Below are positions 11,257 through 22,362 of a DNA stretch of 64,000 bases, one piece after another; position 1 is the first letter of the stretch, and each line of letters begins with the position of its first letter. The notes under the pieces are model-generated. The model did not search any database. It was not told where the DNA came from and saw nothing but the letters and a program-made list of their open reading frames with translations. The translations under genes and the position numbers were made by a program. The DNA comes from Rhipicephalus microplus (taxonomy: Eukaryota; Arthropoda; Arachnida; Ixodida; Ixodidae). The stretch spans positions 109,113,645-109,177,644 of the forward strand of contig NC_134709.1 of the NCBI RefSeq assembly GCF_043290135.1, in the 5' to 3' direction.

Positions 11257-13121
11257 GTTTAGGAACGGTCCCTTCCCCTGCAAGTTTGATTACTTCGGTC
11301 GTAGTCGGCAGGTTGTAGGGTTTAGTAGTAGTTTTAACCGGGCCTGCTCCTATAAACCTCAAATCTGTTTGCGTGTTCTCCACCAGCGTTAGTCGATTTT
11401 CTATGCTATCTATTCTTTGTTTTATTTCTATGAGCTGCAGCTGCAATCCTGCGAATCGTTCTTCCATTACCTTAGTAATTTCTTCGAGCATATTGTCGGC
11501 TTTCTTTTCCAGGGGTGTCGAGAAGTCTTTATTTTCTACAGGAGATATTTCCTCTGCTCGTCGTTTTGCTGCATGCTCTCCTGACTCCTGTGGAGGCGCT
11601 GAAGTTAAAATTTGACAACACGATGCCATGGAGCTCGTTGACTCACGCAGCTGATTTTGCCTGAGTTTAGCATTCTCTTCCTTTAGTTGTTTTATTTCGT
11701 CCCTCTGTTTCGCGATTTCACAGATGAGTTGCTCTAGCATTTTCTTAATGTGGTTTAACTCTTGACCTAAGGTGGACCCTTCTGCCACAACCTCAGGCGA
11801 ACGCCAAGACCAGAGAGACTCCCCTGATACCTCGCCCACCCAGCTCACCATTTGTCGACTGCCCCGACCGCCGTCAGGACCCTCGTGGAACTGTCCTTGA
11901 GGTGATGTCGTTGCCCTTGTCTTGGATTTGGCCCGTGACCTGGATCTGTGTTGACGAGTGGACCTTGATCTGGATGTGGATCGAGGTTCGTGTTGAGTCC
12001 CTTCTCTTTCCCTTTCGGCGAGCCGCGGGAAGGAGCTGGAAGGATCTCTGCGTCGTCCTCCTCTGTCCTGAGTGGCGTTGCCATTCTCCTCCGTTGGATT
12101 TTCTGGTGAATACTCTTCCCTCCACGCCTGTGTTGCTCTAGTGTTCGACAAAATCTTCACTTCTCTTTGTTCATCGCTTTGTGTTTGTTCCTTTTCCCAC
12201 CATCTTTTCTTCAAAAGGTGCGGGGCCCTAAACCGTTCTTTGCATCTTTTGTCCCCTGTAAGATGACCTTTCCCGCAAAAGCGGCACCTAGGGTCACACT
12301 GGTGGTTTCAGTTGGATTGAGCACCCCACAACCATGACATTTATTGCTGTCAGGCTGTGGGCAGACATCCGCTGATGTCCCATTCATCCACAAGTAGTGC
12401 ATGTTTCATATTGCTTCTTGTATAGGAAGCACCTATATTCGGCACCATGGTAGTATACGAAATACGGCACAAACAACCCTTCGAAAACAATGAACACTGA
12501 GTCCGTAAGTCCCATACGTTGTGCATGTAGAATCGTCAGGTTCCTCTGATTGACCAAGCTTTTTTCTATGTCTTCTTTATTATCATACTTCGGTATTCCG
12601 TGGATAACCCATTTGGATGTGTTTTCTGGTGCTGTTACATAAGCGGCTGTAGCCTACCTTTTGTCATGGATCATAATTTCCTTGATGTTGCTGTATTCCT
12701 TCGCATTGGCCAGACTAGGTGTGCTCATGATCATGGTATTTTGTCGCATGTTGATTCTGAGAGTATCTTACCCAGCAATGTCAAGCTGTACTTTTGCCGC
12801 TCGTAAAACTTAGTCTCTTATGAGCGCTAGACTCTGTCGCGTCAAGTCCAGACCACCTCCTGGACGTATTACAACCTTGTAATTGTCTTCTGGTAGTTGC
12901 AGTTCTTTTGGCACTGGCCGGCGATGCAAAAAATCCTTCAGTCTCTTAGAAGCCTCCTTGGACGCACCTCCCGCGTTCGTGGCTGTTACAGCGTTTCTCT
13001 TGTCTTTTGCATTCTTGCTTCGTTCATGTGCCACAACCCATCCTTGAGTGTCGTTGTACTCTTCGGGAGACAGCGTCTTCCCCTCAATTTGCACAACATC
13101 TATTTCGCAGGCTTCGAACAA
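11243..13121 (-). pseudogene. I-a ORF1 (gag-like, zinc knuckles), frameshifted
   Basis: The start region 12810-13121 (MFEACEIDVVQIEGKTLSPE... NYKVVIRPGGGL) matches the I-b ORF1 core, and 12420-12500 matches its VIVLFDGLHVPRYVKY block. A knuckle begins CHGCGVLNP near 12330. The last part, 11243-12214, carries a serine-arginine-rich stretch and a leucine-rich coiled-coil segment (LNHIKKMLEQLICEIAKQRDEIKQL). Several shifts break the frame. ORF1 proteins of this clade bind element RNA. Confidence 0.75.
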
Positions 13122-13310
13122 GCCGGGGGCATGACTTGTCGCCTAGTTGCCAGCGCGTCGATGGCACTGCGTTGGCATTGCGATGGCGTAGCTAGGGCGA
13201 CGCCGTTGTGGGAACTTAAAAGAAGTGCCACGGCTCAAAAAACAGTAAGCCCACCTGGTATATCCTGGCATCGGATAAATTGGGTGATCATCTGGCGACA
13301 ACTGTGATGG

Positions 13311-13814
13311 TCTTGAATCACGTGGTTGTCCTTATTCAGCCGCGAAAATGAAAAACTGGCAGATCCCATTCGAGAGGCGTCGGAGTGGCTTGGCCCCCTA
13401 GCGGCAGACCTCGTGGATATACTGTGATTTTTTTCGACGGCTTACTCCGCCCCGAGTGGACCCGCTAAGATGCACAGGAGTGGAGGATCATTTTCTGGTT
13501 TTGGGTATGAGTTTCCTGTTCTGATTAGAACTTTCACAGCTGCAGTGCCCTCTGGCCAAGTTCAACCTCTTTAATTAAAATTAAAGACTACTTTTGCAAA
13601 GTGAAACAAGTAAACAGAATGTATTCGTTCACTAATTATTCAGACTTGTTCAGACTTGTCTTACAATGAGTTACCAGTTCAGTTCATCGAAGAAAAAGCG
13701 TTGACTTGAAGAGAAGACGCGCGCTGCGTCTCCCTTTCGCATGCAAAAACGGCACCGACGCTCCGCGCTCCGCTTGACCATACAACGCTACGACCGCACT
13801 CCCACTTCCGCTAT
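13311..13814. other. Unassigned sequence between I-a and a SINE
   Basis: I see no convincing gene. A short stretch near 13345-13370 (AAACTGGCAGATCCCA) resembles the arm of the inverted-repeat element at 43239-43840, so it may be debris of that family. Confidence 0.4.
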
Positions 13815-14029
13815 GTTTTATTGCGATAGCAATTATATGGACACTCTTGAATGGATTTCGTCGCCGGCGTTGGCGTCGATTTTGTGCACCATATATGTAT
13901 ACGTATCCATATATATAGGAAAACGCAAGAAAAAAATCAAGAAAAAAAAAACACTCCGGCGCACGGAATGGAACGTGGGACCTCTGCGCCGTGAAAGCGG
14001 GGCGTTAACCACTGAGCCACCCCGGAGCA
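13815..14029 (-). mobile_element. tRNA-derived SINE, second family
   Basis: The minus strand opens with GGGTGGCTCAGTGGTTAACG (A-box-like), then a weak B box (ACGTTCCATTCC), a T-rich tract, and a body ending AATTGCTATCGCAATAAAAC near 13815. The head and body differ from the SINE at 8850. Target duplications were not found, so the ends are approximate. Confidence 0.6.
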
Positions 14030-14160
14030 TATCCTTGACCGTTCAAATGGCCAGCTGTTCATATCTACCACTTACCGTTGCTCAGGATCATCTCAGGGGG
14101 AGGGGGGGGGGATTGTGTTTTCAACATTACCAGCAAGATGGCGCAATGAGCGCGTGTCGC

Positions 14161-14205
14161 CTAAGGTCCCTAGATGAAACAACTTGTTTCATCTAGGGAC
14201 CTTAG
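14161..14205. repeat. Perfect 22-bp-arm hairpin with 1-nt loop
   Basis: CTAAGGTCCCTAGATGAAAC-AA at 14161-14182 is followed by a single C and then its exact reverse complement at 14184-14205. No T-run or GC-rich terminator context is present, so it is not called a terminator. Confidence 0.9.
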
Positions 14206-14310
14206 CGTCACCTAACGTCCCTGAAGTAGCGCCAACCGTCCACATTCGCCTCTGCCTCCTCTCCTGGTAACTACAGCAGCGCCTCTGGAGGGCCCACCAG
14301 GAAACTATTA

Positions 14311-14529
14311 ATGCGAAAGGACGTGGGCACCCTGAATGTGCCAGACGCTTGGGCAGCTCGGAAACTGCTGCGCCGTGTGTTCGAGCGGCCGTGCGTCGGG
14401 TATGCTGAAAGGGTACACCGGTGGCGTCTGTTCGTGGAGCGCACGCTCGCGAAAATGGACAAACAATATGGCATTTGCGATACCTTCACAAAAGCTATGC
14501 ACGCGAGGGGAGAGGATCCTGCACATTAA
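14311..14529 (+). other. Small open frame of 72 codons, unrecognised
   Basis: A plus-strand ATG frame (MRKDVGTLNVPDAWAARKLL... ending ARGEDPAH) has an amino-acid composition that looks coding, but I recognise no domain. It lies in a repeat-rich gap between two LINEs, next to a hairpin. It could be a relic exon or chance. Confidence 0.2.
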
Positions 14530-14544
14530 CACGAATGGCGTTGC

Positions 14545-14880
14545 TTTAGTTTTAACGACGAAGCTCTTTAAAGCAGCACCTGTTCGTCCCTCGTAGTCGT
14601 AGTTGTAGTGTGTAATAAGTGTTACATTTTGACCTGCAAGGTGGTGCCAGTGGGAGATTTCTGCTGTGCTTTGTTGAACAATAAAATGTTCGCAGCGTGC
14701 GCGTTAACTAAAAGCCGAATGCTCCTGTCTCTCATTCCCCATTAACAGCCATTGGCATCTTCCAGTAGGAAACGTTAGCAGAAGTAGAAGTGTTAAAAGC
14801 CGACTTCTGCTGTCTCTCATTCCCAGTAGCAGCCATTGTTTACCTCCAAGGTAGTTCCTGGTGAGATTTCTCCTGTGCGT
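14545..14880 (+). repeat. Dispersed repeat related to 26262-26920
   Basis: AGCAGCACC...TTCGTCCCTCGTAG, GTTGAACAATAAAA and CATTCCCCATTAACAGCCATTGG recur at 26277-26500, with the last motif partly in inverted orientation. Within this stretch the CTCTCATTCCC...CAGCCATTG motif occurs twice (about 14735 and 14815). No coding capacity is seen. Confidence 0.55.
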
Positions 14881-14934
14881 GATTAAACAATAAAAAAATT
14901 TTGTTCAGAACGCCGTTGATTGATGAAATAAATC

Positions 14935-15050
14935 AACGAAAGACGCCAGGTGTTTTCTAAAAGCAAAACGAAAAGACGCCAGATGTTTCTAAAGCCGTAA
15001 AAAAGAAGACGCCAGCTGCTTAACGAAAGACGCCAGGTGTTTTTTATCGG
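14935..15050 (+). repeat. Short degenerate tandem repeat (AGACGCCAGGTGTTT-like unit)
   Basis: The motif AGACGCCAG(G/A/C)TG recurs four times at spacings of roughly 25-45 bp. No function is evident. Confidence 0.6.
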
Positions 15051-15624
15051 CGAATTACCGGAAGAAAATTTCAAGATTACTACCAGGAGCTTCAACCAAT
15101 CTCACCATCATTCCCCTCGTGTATCTGCCGTCAATTTTTTTTCAGGAACTTCAGCGTCGCCACATCGCGCGGCGGCGCCAGCTCTAATCTCCTACGCGCA
15201 CTTTGTCCGGCTTAGAAAAGGAAAGTGACGCTCCCTACGCGCCCTTATCTCTCGGCGGTGAGAAGGGGAAGGTCGTACGCCTTGGATGGCCTCGGGCTTT
15301 ACCTGGAACAATTCTGCTGTAGTTACCGGGTGCACAAAGGTCACTTCAAACATTGCAGTCTCCGTTTGCAAAAAGTGCGCTCTTTTAAGACACAACAAAT
15401 TAAAAAAATAGGCACTTATTCTCGTGCATCCGTACATGTGAGTACGTTTTGTGCGTCATTTGTGCTAGAGACAGGCGATGCACGTTTCGGTCTGCATTCC
15501 ATTCTGCGCGTGACCTTTCAATTTATTACTACCGCGTTCATTGCTTTACCTTTCCGGCAAAGCTCTGACTTTTAGGGATTGGATTGGGTTGAATAAACGT
15601 TTATTTGGTCCTCCAAAACACAGA

Positions 15625-18389
15625 TCACTGTGTTGCAGGCAGCTCCCACGTGGGGACTGAGATGAAAAGCTCCTCAGCCGCCTCTCGGGCTTGGTGGACT
15701 GCCCAGAGGTGATCTGTCAAGGACGAGCTGCAAATTGCCGCCTCCCATCTGGAACAGGTGATGTTCGATAAATGAGCGAATTTGGTGCACTCCCTTATCT
15801 TGTTGTGATAACCTTGCAAACTGAGCTCTCTCCTGGGCTTCTGCTATTTCTTCGAGCGTGTTGTGAATGCCAAGCTCAAGCAGGCGCTCGGTGCTGGTAT
15901 GTATGGGTAGGCGTAGGACCTTCTTGATAACTTTCCTGAGGAGCACATTCAGTGTCTCGGACTCTGCTCTTGACCAGCTGTGCATTGCTGCCTCGTTCGT
16001 GAACTGGCTTCGAACAAACGCATGCATCAACCTGATGAGGTTGTCTTCCTTGATCCCATTTCTTTAGTTGGCCACTCTGCGTATGAGGTGCACCGCACTG
16101 TCTGTTTTCTAAATTGACTTGGCTATTGGCGCCGGTAGACTCTATCAGCATGCCAAGGACTTTGATGAAGTCGACGCCCTGGATGGCATGCCCTTGATTT
16201 GTACGGAGGTAGATGTCTATCTGGTTTAATGCCTTCCACCTCTGGGATTTGGTCCCCGGTGTGCAGTCCGATACAGTAAAAGTTCTGACTTACTCGAGGA
16301 GCACTTGAGCCCAGAAAGACGAAGGTACTCTTCTATGGTGTGAATCGCCTCTTGCAGAGCGCTCTCAATCCGCCCCTCGCTACCACCTGTGCACCAGATG
16401 GTAATATCATCTGCGTAGATGCTGTGCTTCAATCCTTCGATGCTCGATAATTTCTTTGACAGTCCATTCATGGCAAAGTTGACCAGCATTGGTGAAATCA
16501 CTCCCCTTGCGGCGTGCCCCTTGCTTCTAGTTCGATTGCTGCTGTCTCGATATCTGCAATCTTCATCACGGCTTTCCGATCTGTAAGAAAGGACCATACG
16601 TAGTCATAGAAGGCTTTCCCCAGAACAAGCTTGGAAATTGCTTCGAGTATGAACGAGTGGTGTATGTTGTCAAACGCTTTTACTCGATCTAGGCACAGAA
16701 TGGCTCTCACGTCTCTGGTTTCATTGTCGATGACCTGGTGTTTGATAAGCGTCAATGCATCTTGTGAGGATAGCCCAGCCCTGAATCCAACCTTATTGTG
16801 TGTATATCTGTCGTTATCTTCCAAGTACTTGTGTATCCTGTGCAGTATGGCATGTTCTGCAACCTTGCCGATACATGATGTCAAGAATATTGGCTTTATG
16901 TTGTCCAAGTTAGGGGGCTTTCCTAGCTTAGAAATAAAGATCGTGCTGGCCAGCTTCCACTGCTCTGGCACCCTGCCTTCTTTCCATGCTGCATTGATCA
17001 TATCTTTCAGGGTTCAATTGAATCGTCATCAAGGTTACGAAGGGCCTTGTTTGATATACCGTCCGGGCCATGGGCCGACCTGCCGTTGAGATCATGCAAG
17101 GTTGTTCTGATCTCCTCGATAATAAAGTCGCCCTCAAGACCTGGATTGGGCGTGCCCTGGTACTGTCTACTTAGTGGTGCCAATCCTCTTTTGATTGGAA
17201 GGTACTTATGCCCGAGCCGCTGCACAACTTGCTGTTCTGTATTGCGCCCGATCTATTTATGCGAAACTCGAGCGATAACATGATTTTGATTCGTTTTGGT
17301 TGTGTTTTCATTGAGGAGATGTTTTAACATATTCCATGTCTTGCCATTGCGCATCTGACCATCGACGGAGTTGCAGATTTCGTCCCATTGCTGCCTGGAT
17401 AGTGCGCGACAATGTTCCTCGACTGATCTGTTTAGCTCAGCTATTTTCTTCCTCAGTGTTCGGTTCAGGCGCCGACCCTTCCAACGATTCAGTAGTGCTT
17501 GCTTTGCCTCGAGAAGATGTGCGAGCCGGCTATCCATTCTTTTAACCGGAAAATCTGTGGTAATGGTGAAGGAGACGGATTTGATCTCCTCTTTAATCTG
17601 TTTGACCCACTGCTCCAAGCCTTGTCTGTGGCCATCTTGTCCCCTTTCCATCCTTATCTCCCTGAACTTATCCCAATCTGTGAAGTAAAATTTTCTCTGC
17701 TTTTTACACTCCACGAAGAAAGTAGTGGCAAGAATGCTGTGGTCACTCCCTAGGTCTACAGCAAGGTTCATCCACTGGGCCTTCTTGATGTTCCTTACAA
17801 ATGTAAGGTCCGGGGTGGAATCCCTGCAGCGAGATGTACCAAGCCTTGTTGGTAGGCTGGGGTCTGTGATTAAGGTGAGATCAAGTTTACTGGCACTTTG
17901 CCAAAGTCGATTTCCTTTCCCAGTGTTGTACTTGTGACCCCGTGTATGATGAGGGGCGTTGAAATCACCTGCTATGACGAGTGTACATTCCCCGGTGATA
18001 TGAACAGCTTTCTTTAAAACCGTCTTGAACCCTTGCTTTTGTTCCTGTGGACTGCTGTATGTATTAAGAATGAAAATGCGCTTACGGTTGCTGCTACTTG
18101 GCACGATCTCTACTATGACGTGTTCCAACCGGCCTGCTTCCATCTTGAGGTCGTTGGTTACGTGCCTTATTTTGTTGCATATGAAGGTGCAGACTCCCCT
18201 TCCTTCAGTATGCCACATTACAGGCCGGAATTCAGGCAACGTTGCTTGCGGTGAAAGGGTCTCTTGTAGTGATATAATATGAGGCTTTTCTTGGCTGCTC
18301 CTCATATACTGCTGTAGAGTTGCCTTCTCTTTAAGGAAACTTCTACAGTCCCATTGCCAGATACGAAATGCTTCACGTAGCGCTGCCAT
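15625..18389 (-). pseudogene. I-c ORF2: intact endonuclease, broken RT, RNase H deleted
   Basis: The endonuclease (18389-17253) is open for about 378 residues and keeps FRIWQWDCRSF, SLQET, IAGDFNAPHH and LGSDHSIL. RT follows in three shifted frames: 17225-17007 (AHGPDGISNKALRN), 17001-16498 (FLTSCIGKVAEH, CLDRVKAFDN) and 16597-16226 (HSIYADDITIW). In 16030-15674 the thumb (LRLPIHTSTERLLELGIHNTLEE) runs straight into the C-terminal tail, HQAREAAEELFIS, so the roughly 200-residue RNase H of the sister copies is missing. Frameshifts near 17240, 17003 and 16550 kill RT. Confidence 0.8.
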
Positions 18390-20194
18390 CACGGTTACAC
18401 ATGGACGGCCAGAGCCTGATGCTGCACCTGTCGACAGGTTTGGTATTGCTAGTATTGGTGGCCGAAGAGGTCAGTTTGGTGCATGAGGAGGCCTTGCTGT
18501 GTTGTGCAGATATGCTTTGACCTTTGTAATGCGCGAAGTCATATGCTCTTCCAGTGCGCCACGCTTGATTGTAGCCTATCCATCAGCTGGCTAAGATTGC
18601 CTACTACTTTGCTGAGCGTGTCAAAGACCTCTTTTATATCTGACATGGTCGTTTGGTTGGCTTCCACGTGTTATGCCATGACTGGCCTCGTTTTTGTAGT
18701 TCTCGAGTCCCCCACGTTTTCAGCCACAGGGACATCAACTGGCTGAGGCATTGGCTGTGAAGACTGCGCGCTGGTTAGCTTAGTGAGAAGAATTTGATTT
18801 CCTTTAACTTTGCAGATAGCCTCTCATTCGATTTTGTAAGTCTCTGGTTTTCTTGCTCTAGCTGTGCAATTATATCATGCTTTGGCAGCTTACCTGTCAT
18901 CACCTCTGCCGCGCCGTTGCGCGCTCGCTCAGCTCAGCTGCATTTTGATGTAACTGCAGGCGTCCTCCCCGGGTAGGAAGTCGTGATCTCCAACAGAACG
19001 CCAGGCAGCTGGCCATTCGGATGCCGCCCAGGCTGATCCCGACCCTGATGGTGACCTTGAGAACTCGAGCGCCCCCGTGATTGGGAGCGAGCCTTGGGTC
19101 TAGAACCTCTTCCGGAACGCGACCTCTCCCTGGAGTGGGGCCACCTTTCTTGTTCTTGTGTAGTCTGGATGCTCTGGGTCCCGTAGGCTGGAATAAGCTG
19201 CTTGTCGTTGATGTCTGGACTCGATGTGATTAATGCGTCCCGGGTATCTGCGGCGGCTTGCGATCTTTCCCAAAGTCTGCGTCTGACGACGTATGGCACT
19301 AAGAACCTGTCCTTGCCCTCCTTGTCTGCCGTGGGATGGTGACCGTCGCACAGCCTGCATCTTGGATTGCACTGGTGCAGGCTACCTGGGTTCTTGATTT
19401 CGCAGCCTCTGCAGATGGTTTCGGCTGGGTTCGGACAGACGTCAGACCGATGTCCCAGTTTTCCACAGACGTAAACAATATTGATGTTCTTGCGGTAAAG
19501 GGAGCACTGCAAAAGTGAAGGTCCATATCTCAGGAATCTGGGCACCTTGTGTCCTTCGAACGCTATGATGATTGTCTCGGTGTCCTTGATTCTCTTGGCC
19601 TGCAGCGCGAGTGGGTTGTTCGCGTTCACAATCTTTCCGGCCAAAATGTCCTGAGTATCGCTTACGGGGATCCCGCGAATCACTCCTTTACAATTATTGT
19701 GGGGTGCCGTGGCGTACGCGCTAACCTCGAAAACTTGGCCTTCAATGTAAATTTGCTTGACCTTGAGGTATCTTGAAGCTCTCTCTTCGTCCGCAGTGCT
19801 TGCTACCATAATGTTTTGCTGCAAGTTGGAACAGACGATGTCCTGTATGGCCTCCTCCTCTTTGACGCCGGCTGCTAGTACTATCGCGTCTGCCACGGCT
19901 CCAGTGCCAATTCTCGAGAAATTTAATCCTCCACGTGGTCGCAGCACAATTTTGCTGAACTCCTTGGGTAGTGACAGCATGCGTCCAGCTCGCACGATTG
20001 TATGCTTGGTGTCATACCTACTACGACTGGCTCGAGCGTCTCCCACAACGCCAGCCTTGGTCGAACCTTTCGCAGCAGGAACGCTAACCGCGGCTAGCTT
20101 ATTTCTTTAGCGTCTCGTTTCGGCTTCCTTCCAACCCATGTCTTGCGAGCAATCCTCTGGAGAGATGTTCTCTCCATCTACTTAGTATTCCATT
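18390..20194 (-). pseudogene. I-c ORF1 (gag-like with zinc knuckles)
   Basis: By comparison with I-b, the conserved start is an ATG near 20181 (MEY, then an early stop). The long open part is 20046-18934. It keeps KIVLRPRGGLNFSR, VAFEGHKVPRFLRYG-like sequence (IIIAFEGHKVPRFLRYG) and three zinc-binding clusters (YVCGKLGHRSDVCPN, CRGCEI, CRLCDGHHPTADK), then an RS-rich region. Below 18934 a frameshift leads into a leucine-rich coiled-coil-like remnant. RNA binding is inferred from the family. Confidence 0.75.
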
Positions 20195-20364
20195 CTCAGT
20201 TGCAGGAGAAGGTTGGATGCTAGGAGTCGCAGAGTGCGGACGCACGTTGTGTAGGCTCCGCAGTTTTCAAATGATTTTTGTTAAAAAATTGCAAAACTTG
20301 GCTAAAGTCTCTACGCCAATCGACGGAGGAAGTTCAGCCGAACACCTGGATACCAACTATTGCA

Positions 20365-22362
20365 ATGTGGGCCCGCTTTTTCGGCACTGACACCGATAAT
20401 TCTGAGTCGCCACGAAGATCAAACATTGCGTCTGCCGCCGCAGCGGCGGGGAGAGCTAGGTCCAACGCGTCGACGAGGACGCCTGGGGTAACCCCGGAAC
20501 GCCTCGACGGCGCGTCTAGCACCACGATGGAGGTTGTAAGCGTGGAAGGAGAAGATATGCAACCGGAGGACTTTACCAACGACGCCGGGTGGTGCGAAGT
20601 CCGCAGAAGAAACATCACGAAAACATCTGGAGGGATTTCAGGCCCGAAGAGAACCATGCTAAGAGACGCTGCTGCGCCGACGGGCGCGCCTGGGGACAGC
20701 AAGTGGAAAGGTGAACGAACCATACGACAAATTGCTAATGCAAGCAGACTTCCTCGTCTACCGGCAGAAGACTACAAAGTGATCGTGCGACCACGAGGAG
20801 GACTCAGCGTTTCGGAGCACAGGCAGGCACGCATATACTGCTGTCTGAGAAACGCCGCTGGCGTCGGTCGCGAAGCAGCAGAAGAAGACAGTATATGCAT
20901 AAACTACAAGCAGAATATCGTGGTCGTCAGCACGCCGTCCGAAGAGCGAGCCAGGCGGTACGGAGCCATCACGAAGATCCGAGTGGGAGAGCAAGAACAC
21001 GAAGCCAGCGCCTACAGAGCAGCGCCGGAAAACACATCTAAGGGACTCATAAGAGGGATATCCCAAGAGGAAAGTTCCGAAGATATTATAGACAACCTAG
21101 TGACAGCAAGAAACCCAAGCATATTACACGCGAAGAGGATGGGCAACACAGACAATGTAATCGTGCTCTTCGACGGACTTCACGTGCCGAGATACGTGAA
21201 ATACGGAGCGCTCATCGTCCGGTGCTCGCTATACAGAAAACACATTGACATTTGCTACGAATGTGGGAGGCTGGGACACAGGGCGGACGTTTGCCCCAAC
21301 CCAGACGAAAAAATATGCAGAGGATGCGGCGTGGCCAACCCGCCGCAAGAACACCAGTGTGAAGCAAGATGTCAGCTATGCGGGCAAGCTCACTTTACGG
21401 GAGACAGACGCTGCAAGGCAAAGTACAAGATGCCGTATTTGGTCCGGCGAAGACGCTGGCAGCGACGAAGAAGAGAAGAAGCGAAGGCCGAAACACCATA
21501 CGGCATCAACGACCACAACAAACGAGCTGGCAAAGCAACGAGCGAGAACACCCAGGGATCAGAAGGCCATCGCACAGAAGGCTCACCCCCGGGACCATAC
21601 GAGGGGGACAGTCGGAAGCAGCCCGGTCGCAGACCAAGGTCGAGGACCCGGTCCAGAACCCGTTCGAGAACCCGATCGAGAACCCGATCGAGATCCAGGG
21701 CAACGTCAAGATTGCAATCCAGCCGAGGAGCGGTAGAAACTCCGGCACAGGTGAGCTTTGCAGACGCGGTCTCTGGCACTGCTGTTACACCTACACGCGC
21801 GGGGTCCGCCTTAGAACAGGAAATAACACAGATCAGACAGTTGTTAGAGCAAATAAAGCGAGAAAACGCGACGCTAAGGGAAGAGGTAAAAATGCTTAAA
21901 GTAGAAAACGCTAAGCTTAAGAACCCAAAACACTCAGAGATGACCCATACCACGCCAACACCCATTAGGGCGTCGACACCTCTTCGAGCTCCGGCGACGC
22001 CCGTTCCCGCGTCGATGAGTGGAGAAACGCCACCGCATAAACGAAGGGCAAAGGAAAACGCCGATGAGCAAAGCGACTCTACACTCGGAGAAGTAAAAGG
22101 CATGTTTCAGGAAATGTTCGTAGGTTTACAGCAGCAATTCATGCAGATGCGCGCGGACCTACAACAGCAGATAACGCAGATGCGAGATGAAATGTCTCAG
22201 AGGTTAGACACCCTCGAGGGTAGGGTAGGGCAGCTGGAAAACGTCTCGAAAGACGCCCGACCCGCAGGAGCGAGGCCGGTCAAGAGCAAGCCGTACAGCA
22301 GACCACCTGCGGCTGAGAACAGCTGCATAGAAAACTCGAGTAGCCAACATGGCGCCGCCTAA
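20365..22362 (+). CDS. I-b ORF1 protein: gag-like RNA-binding, zinc knuckles and coiled coil
   Basis: The frame is open to 22362. Candidate ATGs are 20365 (MWARFFGTD) and 20527 (MEVVSVEGEDMQPED); the second begins the region conserved in I-a and I-c. In order: a basic segment, a conserved core (DYKVIVRPRGGLSV... VIVLFDGLHVPRYVKYG), three cysteine clusters (CYECGRLGHRADVC, CRGCGVANPPQEHQC, CQLCGQAHFTGDRRC), an arginine-rich RSRTRSRTRSR stretch, then a long coiled coil (EITQIRQLLEQIKREN; QMRADLQQQITQMRDEMSQRL). This architecture is typical of I-clade ORF1 nucleic-acid-binding proteins. No lesion is visible. Its last 14 nt overlap the start of ORF2. Confidence 0.85.
   Translation: MWARFFGTDTDNSESPRRSNIASAAAAAGRARSNASTRTPGVTPERLDGASSTTMEVVSVEGEDMQPEDFTNDAGWCEVRRRNITKTSGGISGPKRTMLRDAAAPTGAPGDSKWKGERTIRQIANASRLPRLPAEDYKVIVRPRGGLSVSEHRQARIYCCLRNAAGVGREAAEEDSICINYKQNIVVVSTPSEERARRYGAITKIRVGEQEHEASAYRAAPENTSKGLIRGISQEESSEDIIDNLVTARNPSILHAKRMGNTDNVIVLFDGLHVPRYVKYGALIVRCSLYRKHIDICYECGRLGHRADVCPNPDEKICRGCGVANPPQEHQCEARCQLCGQAHFTGDRRCKAKYKMPYLVRRRRWQRRRREEAKAETPYGINDHNKRAGKATSENTQGSEGHRTEGSPPGPYEGDSRKQPGRRPRSRTRSRTRSRTRSRTRSRSRATSRLQSSRGAVETPAQVSFADAVSGTAVTPTRAGSALEQEITQIRQLLEQIKRENATLREEVKMLKVENAKLKNPKHSEMTHTTPTPIRASTPLRAPATPVPASMSGETPPHKRRAKENADEQSDSTLGEVKGMFQEMFVGLQQQFMQMRADLQQQITQMRDEMSQRLDTLEGRVGQLENVSKDARPAGARPVKSKPYSRPPAAENSCIENSSSQHGAA

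Larger units (their letters stand above)
7425..13310 (-). mobile_element. I-a: decayed I-clade LINE with ORF1, endonuclease, RT and RNase H remains
   Basis: A minus-strand non-LTR element of about 5.9 kb. ORF1 (13121-11243) and ORF2 (11256-7482) align in order and motif content with the better preserved copy at 20207-25945. The 3' end has AATAAA followed by a TCATCATCA-type tail at about 7425, next to the microsatellite-cored repeat. The 5' end is uncertain (about 13310). A SINE interrupts ORF2 at 8850-9080. Multiple stops and shifts make it inactive. Confidence 0.8.

Noticed and set aside
13960..14030. Possible tRNA gene on the minus strand
   Set aside because: The head is tRNA-like but the B box is degraded and it is joined to a SINE body.
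14161..14205. Rho-independent terminator
   Set aside because: The locus is eukaryotic, there is no T-run after the stem, and there is no upstream gene to terminate.
21390..22103. 237-codon minus-strand frame
   Set aside because: It is antisense to the intact I-b ORF1 zinc-knuckle and coiled-coil region and has no motif.
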